From Novosphingobium mangrovisedimenti (lineage in GTDB: Bacteria > Pseudomonadota > Alphaproteobacteria > Sphingomonadales > Sphingomonadaceae): a stretch of DNA of 64,000 nucleotides. The notes below the pieces were generated by a model. It was not told the origin of the DNA and ran no database searches. It saw nothing but the letters and a program-made list of their open reading frames with translations. The DNA lies in contig NZ_JANZXA010000010.1 of NCBI RefSeq assembly GCF_025153475.1, forward strand, positions 1 to 64,000, in the 5' to 3' direction. This document shows positions 46,059 to 54,843 of this stretch, piece after piece (the first letter of the stretch is position 1; every line of letters starts with the position of its first letter). The translations under genes and the position numbers were made by a program.

Positions 46059-47617
46059 CAGGCCGGCTCGTCCGCGGGCAGTTCCAGGCGCGGGAACACG
46101 CCGACGGGCTTTTCGAGCTTGAACCCGGAGGCCGCCAGCGTCTCGAGCCAGTCGGCCTGGCCCAGTGCGGTGTAATCGCGAGCATCGGCCGCGACGCCCA
46201 TCTGGTCGAGCAGCTTGTCGATTGCCGCGGGCACGACTGGCCGCACCGCGATGGCAAGGCTGCGCACGCAGCGCAGCAAGGTCATCAGCACGGCTTCCAT
46301 GCGCTCGGGATCGGTCTTGCGCAGTGTCCACGGTGCCTGCTCGTCGACGTACTGGTTGCAGGCGAAGACCGCACGCATCCACGCTTCGAGACCATTGGAA
46401 AAATCGAGGTCCATGAAGGCGCGGCGCAAGCCGGTAATGCCGAGCGCGACCGCGTCCGAAAGCACGACATCGGCCTCGTTCGCGACCAGTCCCGCGTTAA
46501 GTTCGCCGTCCATGTTCTTGAAAATCATGGACAAGGTGCGCTGCGCCAGGTTGCCGAAGCTGTTGGCCAGTTCGGCATTGGCGCGCATCACGATGGCTTC
46601 GTGTGACCAGCTGCCGTCCTGCCCGAAGGCGACTTCGCGCATCAGGAAGTAGCGGATCGTGTCGACACCATAGGTTTCGGCGAGACCGATCGGATCGGTC
46701 ACGTTGCCGAGCGATTTCGATTCCTTCTGGCCCCGGTTGAGGACGAAGCCATGGCCGAATACCTGCTTGGGCACGTCCAGCCCGGCGCTCATCAGGAACG
46801 CCGGCCAGTAGACCGTGTGGAAGCGAACGATGTCCTTGCCGATCAGATGCAGGTCTGCCGGCCAATACCTGGCATAATCGCCGGTTTCGTCCGGGAAACC
46901 CAGACCCGTGATGTAGTTGGTGAGCGCATCGACCCACACGTACATCACGTGGTTCTCGCTGCCCGGTACCTTGATGCCCCAGTCGAAGCTGGTGCGCGAG
47001 ACCGAAAGGTCGCGCAGCCCCCCTTCGACGAAGCGCGTGACTTCGTTGAGGCGGCTTTCGGGACGGATGAAATCGGTGGACCTGTATAGCTCCAGCAGCC
47101 GGTCCTGATATTTGGACAGGCGGAAGAACCACGATTCCTCGACCGTCCATTCGACCGGCGTACCCTGCGGGGAGAGCTTCTCGCCCCCCTCGCCCGCGAC
47201 CAGCTCGCTTTCGTCGTAGTACGCTTCGTCGCGCACCGAATACCAGCCCTCGTAGCGGTCGAGGTAGAGATCGCCGCTGGCTTCCATCCGGCGCCACAGC
47301 TCCTGCGTGGACGCGTGATGGCGCGGTTCGGTGGTGCGGATAAAAACGTCATACTCGACGTTCAGTCCATCGCACATGTCACGGAAATATCCCGACATTT
47401 CCGTGGCAAGCTCGGCCGGCGTCATGCCCAGGTCGCGTGCCTTCTGGGCCATTTTCAGGCCGTGCTCGTCTGTGCCGGTCTGGAACCGCACGTCATAGCC
47501 TTCCGCCTTGCGGTGGCGGGCGATGACATCGGCGGCAATGGCCTCGTAGGCATGGCCGATGTGCGGCCTGCCATTGGGGTAGCTGATGGCGGTGGTAATG
47601 TAATAGGGCTCGCCCAT
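46058..47617 (-). CDS. metG: Methionyl-tRNA synthetase, short form
   Basis: 519 residues, class I. HIGH-like PHIGHAYEAIAADV and KMSKS-like KESKSLGNVTDP are clear, and FQTGTDEHGLKM is the adjoining family block. No zinc-knuckle cysteines and no C-terminal EMAP domain are seen, as in the short alphaproteobacterial form. It lies between holB and tatD in a tight minus-strand unit. Confidence 0.97.
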   Translation of the reverse strand: MGEPYYITTAISYPNGRPHIGHAYEAIAADVIARHRKAEGYDVRFQTGTDEHGLKMAQKARDLGMTPAELATEMSGYFRDMCDGLNVEYDVFIRTTEPRHHASTQELWRRMEASGDLYLDRYEGWYSVRDEAYYDESELVAGEGGEKLSPQGTPVEWTVEESWFFRLSKYQDRLLELYRSTDFIRPESRLNEVTRFVEGGLRDLSVSRTSFDWGIKVPGSENHVMYVWVDALTNYITGLGFPDETGDYARYWPADLHLIGKDIVRFHTVYWPAFLMSAGLDVPKQVFGHGFVLNRGQKESKSLGNVTDPIGLAETYGVDTIRYFLMREVAFGQDGSWSHEAIVMRANAELANSFGNLAQRTLSMIFKNMDGELNAGLVANEADVVLSDAVALGITGLRRAFMDLDFSNGLEAWMRAVFACNQYVDEQAPWTLRKTDPERMEAVLMTLLRCVRSLAIAVRPVVPAAIDKLLDQMGVAADARDYTALGQADWLETLAASGFKLEKPVGVFPRLELPADEPA

Positions 47618-47646
47618 ACGGCGTCGCGCTTTCTCTTCCGGTGTGT

Positions 47647-48621
47647 CTAGCGAGCGGCTTCTCTAGGCATCGCAGCCGAGGCCAGCAACCCGCCAATTTC
47701 CATTATGAGGAGCCCGGCGTCGAAATTGTAGGTGGGCGCCTGGTTGCTGAGGCCCGTCAACGTGCCGTGAGCCTCGATAATCCGGAGCTGCCGGGCCCGC
47801 CCCGCGCTGGCGAGTTCGGCCACCATGACACTGCGTGCCAACTCCAGCGCGGCAAGCTGGCGTTCGCGCGTCGGGCGGGCGCCCATTTCCTCCGCCAGCG
47901 CGCCGCGCAAGTGAAAGTCCGCATCGCCTTCACGAAGAATGCGCAACATCAGCTGATGGATGCCGCCAAGATCCTGCTCGACGAAATTGAGCGCCACGCC
48001 CGGCGAACCGCCCGAGGCCGCGATCGCCGCCGCCCGCGCTTCGGCGCCGGCCTGCGGCACGTCGCGCCGGATCACCGCGTCGAGTTCATCCGGCATCAGC
48101 GAGGCGAAGCGCAGCACACGGCAGCGAGATCGGATTGTCGGCAGCAACCGTCCGGGCTGATGCGTAACCAGCAGGAAGTACGTCCCCGTGGGCGGTTCCT
48201 CGAGGCTCTTGAGCAGGGCGTTGACCGCGTTCTTTTCCAGATCGTCCGCCGGATTGATGATGATCGCACGGCGGTTGCCCATGGTCGGGCGCGTCGTCAG
48301 CCGGTGCTGCATCTGCCGGACCTGGTCAATCGTGATGTTGCGCTTGGTCTGGTAGGGCTTGCCCTCGGCCTTCTTCTTCGCCTCGTCGTCGTTGGCGGGA
48401 AGATGTTCCAGGATGTGGATGTCCGGATGCGCTTCCGCGTCGGGCAGCCGGGCACCCGGTTCGCGGACCAGTTCAGCGGCCGCGGCGCGGGCGAAAGCCT
48501 GCTTGCCCAGCCCCTTGGCGCCGGCCAGAAGCCAGGCGTGGTGCATCCGCTCGGATTCGATCGCAGCGAGCCATTCCCGCCAGGCGGCTTCCTGACCGAT
48601 GAAGGGCTTTCCGGTCTTCAT
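47647..48621 (-). CDS. holB: DNA polymerase III delta' subunit
   Basis: A 324-residue clamp-loader subunit. The AAA+ fold shows HAWLLAGAKGLGKQAFARA, a Walker A variant lacking a standard GKT end, and NALLKSLEEPPTGTYFLLVTHQPGRLLPTIRSRCRVLRF with the SRC sensor motif, both usual for HolB. The ATG overlaps the tmk stop by four bases. Coupling to tmk is common in bacteria. Confidence 0.93.
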   Translation of the reverse strand: MKTGKPFIGQEAAWREWLAAIESERMHHAWLLAGAKGLGKQAFARAAAAELVREPGARLPDAEAHPDIHILEHLPANDDEAKKKAEGKPYQTKRNITIDQVRQMQHRLTTRPTMGNRRAIIINPADDLEKNAVNALLKSLEEPPTGTYFLLVTHQPGRLLPTIRSRCRVLRFASLMPDELDAVIRRDVPQAGAEARAAAIAASGGSPGVALNFVEQDLGGIHQLMLRILREGDADFHLRGALAEEMGARPTRERQLAALELARSVMVAELASAGRARQLRIIEAHGTLTGLSNQAPTYNFDAGLLIMEIGGLLASAAMPREAAR

Positions 48622-49265
48622 GCCGTTCCCAGCAACGGCGCCAGCGCGGCCTGTACGCGCGCCTGCGTTTCCTGCGGCGTGCCGTTCCCGTCGATCCGCG
48701 CGAAGCGCCCGGGCTCGCGCTCGGCAAAGGCGGAAAAGGCCTGCGCCACGCGTGCATGGTAGGCGGTATCCCGTCCGCCTATGCGATCGGTCCCGTCGGT
48801 ATCGCGCAATGCCAGGCGGGCAGCCGCAATCTCCGGACTGACCTCGATCAGCAGCGTCAGGTCGGGCAGCAGCCCCTCGCTGCCGATGGCATGAAGCGCG
48901 GTGATATCCGCATCGGACAACCCGCCGCCGCCACCCTGATAGGCGCGGCTCGAATCGAGGAACCTGTCGCATACGACCCACGCGCCGCGCGCGATGGCGG
49001 GCCTGATGAGCTGTTCGACATGATCAGAGCGCGCGGCGGCGAACAGCAGGGCCTCGGCCCGGGGGTTCCATCCGGCTCCCTCATCGCCGGGAGCGCCTTC
49101 CAGCAACAGCTTGCGGATCGCCTCGGCACCAGGCGTCCCGCCCGGCTCGCGCGTGACGACGACGTCGATCCCGCGTGCGCGCAGGACGTCAGCGAGGAGC
49201 CGGGCCTGCGTCGACTTGCCCGCCCCTTCCCCGCCTTCGAGCGCGATGAATCGTCCCTTCGTCAT
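48618..49265 (-). CDS. tmk: Thymidylate kinase
   Basis: Phosphorylates dTMP to dTDP. 215 residues with P-loop FIALEGGEGAGKSTQARLL, VVTREPGGTPGAEAIR with the DRX-type arginine, CDRFLDSSRAYQG and a basic LID (AARLALRDTDGTDR). Its start overlaps the end of the D-alanyl-D-alanine carboxypeptidase gene by four bases. Confidence 0.96.
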   Translation of the reverse strand: MTKGRFIALEGGEGAGKSTQARLLADVLRARGIDVVVTREPGGTPGAEAIRKLLLEGAPGDEGAGWNPRAEALLFAAARSDHVEQLIRPAIARGAWVVCDRFLDSSRAYQGGGGGLSDADITALHAIGSEGLLPDLTLLIEVSPEIAAARLALRDTDGTDRIGGRDTAYHARVAQAFSAFAEREPGRFARIDGNGTPQETQARVQAALAPLLGTA

Positions 49266-50464
49266 GAGAACAGGTTGATAAGCCCGTTCCGCAGCCTGTC
49301 CAGCAGGCCCGCCTTGCCGACATCGCGTCCGGCATAGAGCGGGACGTGGCCCGGGCTCATGCCCTGCACCCGGATTTCCAGCTCACCGACCTTGTCGCCC
49401 TTGCGCACTGGCGCGACCAGCGGCCCGCGATACCGGACGGATAGCGAAATCGCCCGCTGGCTGCCCGTGGGAAGCGTGGCATAAACCCCGCGATCGGCCA
49501 CGAGCGGCACTTCGAGACTGGCACCGCCCTGCACCTGCGCCTGCACGACGGGCTGCCCCTTGTCGAACAGGTGACGTGCCCGCCACGCGGAAAAGCCCCA
49601 TTCGAGAAAGGCCTGCGCCGCCGCATCGCGTACCGAGGCCTTGGGCGAACCTGCCAGCACCATCACCAGCCGTCGCCCGCCGCGCTCGGCGCTACCGAGA
49701 AAGTTGTAGCCCGCTTCGCGCGTGTAACCGGTCTTGATCCCGTCCGCGCCGGGCACGACGCCCACGGTCGGATCATGGCTGCGCATCGCGACCTCGCCCT
49801 TCGCCCCTTGCCAGTACCAGCGCTTGCGGCCGGAAAACTCGCGGTAGAGATCGGGGTAGCGCGTAATCATCGCATCCGAGAGCCTGACCAGATCGCTGGC
49901 GGTGACATAGGTGTGCCCCTCGTCCATCCAGCCATTGGGCGTGTGATAGTGGCTGCGCGTCATGCCGAGGCGCCGTGCCGCGTCGTTCATCTTCGCGGTC
50001 CATTGGGGAACGCTGCCGGCATAGCCCTGCGCCAGCACGATCGCCGCGTCGTTGCCCGATGCCGTCATGATGCCGTGAAGCAGGTCGCGCGTGGTCGGCC
50101 GGTCCTGCGTGGTCAGGTACATGTTGCTGCCCTTGGCCCACCATTCCTTCTCGGTCTCCGGCCGTTCGACGAAGACTCGGTCGAGCGGCAGCCGGCCGGC
50201 CCCGATTTCCTCGAACGCGACGTAGGCCGTCATGACCTTGGTGACCGAGGCGGGCAGGAAGGGCGTGTTCGGGTGGCGCTGCGCCAACACCTGTCCCGAG
50301 CCCAGATCGACGAGCATGTAAACGGGAATAGTCTCCAGCTCCGCTGGCGGAGCTGGAAGCGCGGCATGGGCGGCGCTCGCCGGAAGCGCAAGCGCCAGGG
50401 CAAGCTTTGCTATGAACTTCAAGACCCGACTTCTCCCGCACGCCGCGATGGGCGCCTTACGCAT
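49262..50464 (-). CDS. D-alanyl-D-alanine carboxypeptidase (DacA/DacC-like PBP)
   Basis: A low-molecular-weight PBP that trims D-Ala from peptidoglycan stems. SXXK is in PASVTKVM, SXN in TASGND and KTG in DGIKTGYT; a C-terminal beta domain and an amphipathic end (LLDRLRNGLINLFS) serve for membrane attachment. Signal peptide KFIAKLALALALPASAAHA. The ATG at 50464 gives 400 residues; a TTG 36 bases later would put the signal peptide nearer the start. Confidence 0.93.
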   Translation of the reverse strand: MRKAPIAACGRSRVLKFIAKLALALALPASAAHAALPAPPAELETIPVYMLVDLGSGQVLAQRHPNTPFLPASVTKVMTAYVAFEEIGAGRLPLDRVFVERPETEKEWWAKGSNMYLTTQDRPTTRDLLHGIMTASGNDAAIVLAQGYAGSVPQWTAKMNDAARRLGMTRSHYHTPNGWMDEGHTYVTASDLVRLSDAMITRYPDLYREFSGRKRWYWQGAKGEVAMRSHDPTVGVVPGADGIKTGYTREAGYNFLGSAERGGRRLVMVLAGSPKASVRDAAAQAFLEWGFSAWRARHLFDKGQPVVQAQVQGGASLEVPLVADRGVYATLPTGSQRAISLSVRYRGPLVAPVRKGDKVGELEIRVQGMSPGHVPLYAGRDVGKAGLLDRLRNGLINLFS

Positions 50465-50483
50465 GCGGGACCGGTCCTTCCGG

Positions 50484-51428
50484 CTAGTCCGCAGACTGGA
50501 TTCGCGCGTCGCTATAGCCTGCGTGCCGGGCCTTCTCCAGCGCCGGGCCGGCTTGTGCACGGTTTGTGAACGGGCCGAGCCGAACGCGCCAGAACTTGCC
50601 CGCCCGGCTGACGTCGCCGCCAAGCTGCCTTGCCACCTTGCGCGCATTCGCTTCCACCGAGAATGCGGCCACTTGCACGACCAGCGAGCCCTTTTGCGCC
50701 GGCTTGGCGGCCGGTGCAGGTTTCGGCGTCTCCGGTGCAGCGGGCGTGGCGGCCCTGGCAGGCAACGCCGGCTTCGGCTCGGCTGGTATAAAGGCGGGTT
50801 TCGGTGCCGGTTTTGCCGCAGCCGGAAGCATCGTCGGCATTTCCGGGGGCTTCGAGGGCGGCGGCATCAGGGGTGACTGTTCGGCGAGCTTGCGCCGCAG
50901 GACTCGCAGCAGGCCTTGCGGCGTCTCCATGCGTTCCGGCGCGCGGCCACCGACGCGCAGCATCGCCCTTTCCTGTTCGGGCGGATTGACCCGCCGCACC
51001 CGCACCGGAGAATGGCTCCCCGGTGCCAGGCCGAGCTGCGTTGCCGCCATCGGCGAAAGTTCGACCAGCACGTCGTTGACCATCGGCCCGCGCCGTTCAA
51101 GGCGCACCAGAATGGTCCTGCCGGTATCGAGCGCGGTCACCTCCACATAGCATGGCAGGGGCAGCGTCTTGTGCGCACCGGTAACGCCGGCGAGGCCGGC
51201 ATCGCCCACGCCTGCGTACCCCACCGCGTCGTAGTTGAGCTGGTCGGTGGGCGTCCACACCGTATCGCCGATGGTAAAGGGCTTGCCCACCACGACCGGG
51301 TAGTCGGCGGCAGGACCTGTGACCGGCTGTACCGGCGTTTCGGGACGGCCCTTGCCGATGGCGGCACCGGCGGTGCCCAGCAGGATCAGCGTCGCAAGCG
51401 GCAGAACGCGGTTAACGGGCAATCTCAT
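50484..51428 (-). CDS. rlpA: RlpA-like protein with SPOR domain
   Basis: 314 residues: signal peptide, a double-psi beta-barrel RlpA domain (KPFTIGDTVWTPTDQLNYDAVGYAGVG, AHKTLPLPCYVEVTALDTGRTILVRLERRGPMVND), a Pro/Ala/Lys-rich linker and a SPOR domain (LVVQVAAFSVEANARKVARQLGG, VRLGPFTNRAQAGPALEKARHAGY) for denuded glycan strands at the septum. The usual NDRGPF block is ERRGPM and the GxASWYG block is not recognisable, so activity is uncertain. The start ATG lies inside the end of mltB. Confidence 0.85.
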   Translation of the reverse strand: MRLPVNRVLPLATLILLGTAGAAIGKGRPETPVQPVTGPAADYPVVVGKPFTIGDTVWTPTDQLNYDAVGYAGVGDAGLAGVTGAHKTLPLPCYVEVTALDTGRTILVRLERRGPMVNDVLVELSPMAATQLGLAPGSHSPVRVRRVNPPEQERAMLRVGGRAPERMETPQGLLRVLRRKLAEQSPLMPPPSKPPEMPTMLPAAAKPAPKPAFIPAEPKPALPARAATPAAPETPKPAPAAKPAQKGSLVVQVAAFSVEANARKVARQLGGDVSRAGKFWRVRLGPFTNRAQAGPALEKARHAGYSDARIQSAD

Positions 51429-52443
51429 CGGCAAGCAATCCCACGGACAATGCGTAGTAGTTCGAGCAGTTGTACTGGAGGATGACCCGATAATTCCCGG
51501 TTAACAGATAGGCTGGCGTGCCCGGCCCGTCCGGCTGGAACAGCGATACGAGCACGTCACTGCCGATCGGTTCCAGCGCCGAAACGCCAAGAGCGCGCCA
51601 TTCGGCTACCGTCTTCCACTGGGAGTGGCGTGCATGAACGCGCCCGCAACTCGGCGCCGAAAGCTTGGTCGCATAGGCATCGACATCGAAGGAGGACGGC
51701 ACGGCGGCCCTCACCCCCCACGGCTGGCCCTGCCGCCACCCGGCATCGCGAAAATAGTTCGCGATCGAGGCGATGGCGTCCGGTGCGGTGAAGATGTCGA
51801 CCTTGCCGTCGCTGTTCCCGTCGACGGCGAGGCGCAGATAGACGCTGGGCAGGAACTGCGGATACCCGAAAGCGCCGGCCCAGCTTCCCTTGAGCTCGTC
51901 GCGCGGCACACCGCGATCGACCATCTTCATCAGCGCGATCAGTTCACCCTCGAACAGCTCGCGCCGGCGCCCTTCCCACGCGAGCGTGGCCAGAGACCGG
52001 GCCAGATCGAAATCTCCGGTGTACCCACCGAAATTGGTTTCATGCCCCCAGATCGCGAAGAGAACCGGGGCCGGCACGCCGTAGCGGCGTTCGATGTCCG
52101 GCAGGATCGAGGAAAGCGCCGCATAACGCGCGCGGCCCCGGCTGATGATCGAACTGCCCACATGCCGCGCGATATAAGGCGCCATCGGCGGTGGCCCGGC
52201 CTGCCTGCCGGGCTGCGCCGTGTCGAGATCGATCACCCGCTGGTTGGGCGTCAGCCCGCTGAGGACCCCGGCAATCGTGCCTTCGCTCACGCCCTCTGCG
52301 CGTGCATGGGCGGCCACGAGCTGCAGATAGGCGGGAAAGCTTTCCTGCTGGGCCTCCGCCTGCATCGAGGGCGTCGGCACGAAGGCAAGACAGGCGGCAA
52401 TGAGCGCGATGCGCAGATTCTTGAAATTCGAAGCAGAAATCAT
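51412..52443 (-). CDS. mltB: Lytic murein transglycosylase B
   Basis: 343 residues: signal peptide, then a MltB-type catalytic domain with the Glu in FAIWGHETNFGGYTGDFDLARSL, SWAGAFGYPQFLPSVY and GNSDGKVDIFTAPDAIASIANY. It cleaves glycan strands with formation of 1,6-anhydroMurNAc. No lipobox, so it is probably periplasmic and soluble. First gene of the envelope/information unit running down to 44324. Confidence 0.93.
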   Translation of the reverse strand: MISASNFKNLRIALIAACLAFVPTPSMQAEAQQESFPAYLQLVAAHARAEGVSEGTIAGVLSGLTPNQRVIDLDTAQPGRQAGPPPMAPYIARHVGSSIISRGRARYAALSSILPDIERRYGVPAPVLFAIWGHETNFGGYTGDFDLARSLATLAWEGRRRELFEGELIALMKMVDRGVPRDELKGSWAGAFGYPQFLPSVYLRLAVDGNSDGKVDIFTAPDAIASIANYFRDAGWRQGQPWGVRAAVPSSFDVDAYATKLSAPSCGRVHARHSQWKTVAEWRALGVSALEPIGSDVLVSLFQPDGPGTPAYLLTGNYRVILQYNCSNYYALSVGLLADEIAR

Positions 52444-52585
52444 CGTCAGCGAATTTCGCACAAAGCGCGCGGCTTGCAAACCACCCCATGAGCGCGGCGG
52501 TGGACAGCCGACGCACACAGAATGCCTTCCATCGCGCAACACCCCCTTGCGCCGCCGCCGCATTGGGCTATGCGCGAAAACCAGC

Positions 52586-52675
52586 GGACAGGTGGCCGAG
52601 TGGTTTAAGGCAGCGGTCTTGAAAACCGCCGTGGGTGCAAGCTCACCGTGGGTTCGAATCCCACCCTGTCCGCCA
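52586..52675 (+). tRNA. tRNA-Ser(UGA)
   Basis: A 90-nt tRNA with the long variable arm of serine tRNAs: acceptor GGACAGG/CCTGTCC, anticodon loop CTTGAAA giving UGA, T loop GGTTCGAATCC and an encoded CCA. It is divergent from mltB. Confidence 0.97.
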
Positions 52676-52855
52676 TTTCAGTTCGCCTCTCGGCACACCA
52701 AGCGGCACCCAGGCCGCACATGATTCCGGCGCCATTGCCCGCAACGTGCTGTCCGGAAGGATGGTCTTCTGGAATCAGGGCCAGAGCTGGCAAGGCTGCG
52801 ATTAAACCTGCCAATTTCGCACTGAGCGGCCCCAAGGGCACGACCGGCAATGTTT

Positions 52856-53332
52856 CTATTGCGCCAGTGGCACCTCGCCTTCGGGCAGGGTTTCGCCCGA
52901 CAGCCGCTTGCGGAACACGGACTTGATCAACCGTGGCTCGAGAATTCGTCCCACGACATAAAGCACCGTGAAGAGGCCGGCAAAGACGTAGGCAGGCGTG
53001 CGCGAATCCTTGATCAGCCAGGCGATGCCCAAAAAGAAGAATGGCAATACGAAACAGAACAGAAGCGCGCTGCTGCGCAGGTCATAGACGAGTTCGGGGC
53101 CCTCCCCTCCCTCGACAACGCGCAGCATCCCGCCATTGAAAGTCGCCATCTTGTCCTGGGCAAGGGGATCCTTCTTGCTGAACGTCAGTGTATCGCCCTC
53201 GACCTTGTGGCTCGTTCCCTCTGCCCGGAACAGGCCGTCGAGCTTGCCGAATGCTTCGGCCGGAGACTGGAAAGGATCCAGTGTCAGAGAGCCGCGGACA
53301 CTCCAGATTCGGTCGATGAAAGGCAAATTCAC
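52856..53332 (-). CDS. Two-helix membrane protein of unknown function
   Basis: 158 residues with a soluble N-terminal part (DPFQSPAEAFGKLDGLFRAEGTSHKVEG) and two hydrophobic helices (ALLFCFVLPFFFLGIAWLI; AYVFAGLFTVLYVVGRIL). The GTG at 53332 has GGAG 8 bases upstream; the frame is open further to 53401 without a good start. Follows the desaturase gene on the same strand. Not recognised. Confidence 0.7.
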   Translation of the reverse strand: MNLPFIDRIWSVRGSLTLDPFQSPAEAFGKLDGLFRAEGTSHKVEGDTLTFSKKDPLAQDKMATFNGGMLRVVEGGEGPELVYDLRSSALLFCFVLPFFFLGIAWLIKDSRTPAYVFAGLFTVLYVVGRILEPRLIKSVFRKRLSGETLPEGEVPLAQ

Positions 53333-53462
53333 GTAGAATTTCTCCGGAAAATTCTCAGGACACGGCGGAACAGTCCCCTCCGCCGCGAGCCGCCGTGGCA
53401 AACGACGGTCGTGGCGAAGAAGGAAGGTCCAGATCGAAGCCCAGATCGAAGCAAGGCGATCG

Positions 53463-54452
53463 CTATTCTGCGGGTACGGCGACCGGGTGCAGGCGGCGCT
53501 GGATCACGGCCTTCGTCGTCTTGTACGCTTCGGTGAAGGGATAGGTCATCTGTTCGCGAATCGACATCCGGCGTCCGCCTTCCATCCCGAGCAGTTCGGC
53601 CTCTCCGTCGACGCAAGTGCCGAAGATGCGGTCAATGAAAATATAGGTGCCCGCATAATTGCTGCGGGAGGCCTCGTAGTCCTGCGAATGGTGCAGGCTG
53701 TGGTGCTCGGTCGTGTTGAACAGGAACCGCCACCAGCGCGGCGTGTTGAAGCGGACATTGATGTGCTGGTAGGTCCCGACCGCCAGACCGATCGCACCGG
53801 CCAGAAGAGCGGCACGCGGCAGGAAGTCGAAGAAGCCGCCGAGGCCGAGGCCGATCAGGAAAAGTTCGACCGGATTGCCCACCGCCCCCTTGTTGATGTT
53901 CAGCTGGGTAATGAAGTGGTGAACCGAATGGGTGAGCCAGAGCGGGTACCAGTTATGCATTCCACGATGCATCCAGTACTGACCGAAATCGAAGATGAAC
54001 GAGATCAGGAAAGCCTGGAAAAGCAGCGGCATGTCGATGAACCACTTGAACTTTTCCCAATCGAGAAGGTGCTGCACCGCGCCCACGATGGCATCGCTGC
54101 CGATGTGCTTTCCGGCATACTTGACCAGCGTGTAGCTGATCCCGACGTAGAAAAGGTCGGTAACCAGTTCCTTCCAGGTAAGGCGCCAGCTCGAATAGCG
54201 CGGGTTCACCCACTCGAGCCCCAGCAGCAGCACCTTGAAGCCAACGCCGATACCGACGGCCGTGGATGCCTTGGCGATGGAATCCGGGGCATACATCCAG
54301 AAGGCGATCAGCGCGAAGAGCACTGCAGGCTGAAAATACGTGAAGACGAACTGCTTGACGGGACCACCTTCCACCTTGGGCAGGTTCTCCCATCCGATGG
54401 TGACCGGTGAATCAGCACCTATCACCCTTTTTCCTACACGTACTCCATCCAT
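53463..54452 (-). CDS. Sterol desaturase/fatty acid hydroxylase family protein
   Basis: 329 residues, membrane diiron enzyme with about five helices. The three His clusters are HRGMH (about residue 160), HSVHH (about 175) and TEHHSLHHS (about 250), giving the expected eight-His set. Family members hydroxylate or desaturate sterols, fatty acids or carotenoids. Placed at the start of a group of genes with TonB, CoA and MFS functions; substrate not readable. Three GTAATAC repeats lie just upstream. Confidence 0.88.
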   Translation of the reverse strand: MDGVRVGKRVIGADSPVTIGWENLPKVEGGPVKQFVFTYFQPAVLFALIAFWMYAPDSIAKASTAVGIGVGFKVLLLGLEWVNPRYSSWRLTWKELVTDLFYVGISYTLVKYAGKHIGSDAIVGAVQHLLDWEKFKWFIDMPLLFQAFLISFIFDFGQYWMHRGMHNWYPLWLTHSVHHFITQLNINKGAVGNPVELFLIGLGLGGFFDFLPRAALLAGAIGLAVGTYQHINVRFNTPRWWRFLFNTTEHHSLHHSQDYEASRSNYAGTYIFIDRIFGTCVDGEAELLGMEGGRRMSIREQMTYPFTEAYKTTKAVIQRRLHPVAVPAE

Positions 54453-54465
54453 ATCGCCTGCCCTC

Positions 54466-54516
54466 GTAATACGTGGATACCTACCTCAGTAATACTCAAT
54501 GACAGCATCGTAATAC
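54466..54516. promoter_or_regulatory. Three GTAATAC direct repeats
   Basis: GTAATAC occurs at 54466-54472, 54489-54495 and 54510-54516, spaced 23 and 21 bases, about two helical turns. The first begins 14 bases before the desaturase ATG. Such same-face repeats fit an activator or repressor site; the protein is unknown. Confidence 0.45.
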
Positions 54517-54708
54517 TCTATGCGTCCGCTGTCTACGCTCACTTTCACACAGACCTCAGATTAAGCCTGCAGCACCCCAGATTCGGGCTTCCACGGCGGC
54601 ATCAGGAAGGAAAGCGCGACGACAGGCTTGCCCGCTGGCAGGTTCGATTCTGCAAGGATTCCGAAATGCTATCGCCTGAATCCGGCGACGAAATGGGCAT
54701 CGCGTTCC

Positions 54709-54736
54709 GGCCGGAGGGCGTCGGCCGGAGGGCGTC
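54709..54736. repeat. 14-base tandem repeat, two copies
   Basis: CGGCCGGAGGGCGT is present twice in direct succession, then CGGCC again. Probably simple duplication. Confidence 0.6.
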
Positions 54737-54843
54737 GGCCAGAACGCGGCCTCGCAGGCCGGTGATCCGGATGTGGGGAAGGTCTGGACAAGCCCGGGGC
54801 ATCGCCCCCACCCGGAACGGCAGCCATGCAGGGATGGCGGCCT

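Larger units (their letters stand above)
54453..54843. other. Intergenic region with repeated motifs upstream of the desaturase gene
   Basis: No gene supported. It holds three GTAATAC motifs near the desaturase gene and a two-copy 14-base tandem repeat (CGGCCGGAGGGCGT form) at 54709-54736. The right half may be the trailing region of the oxidoreductase gene. Confidence 0.5.
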
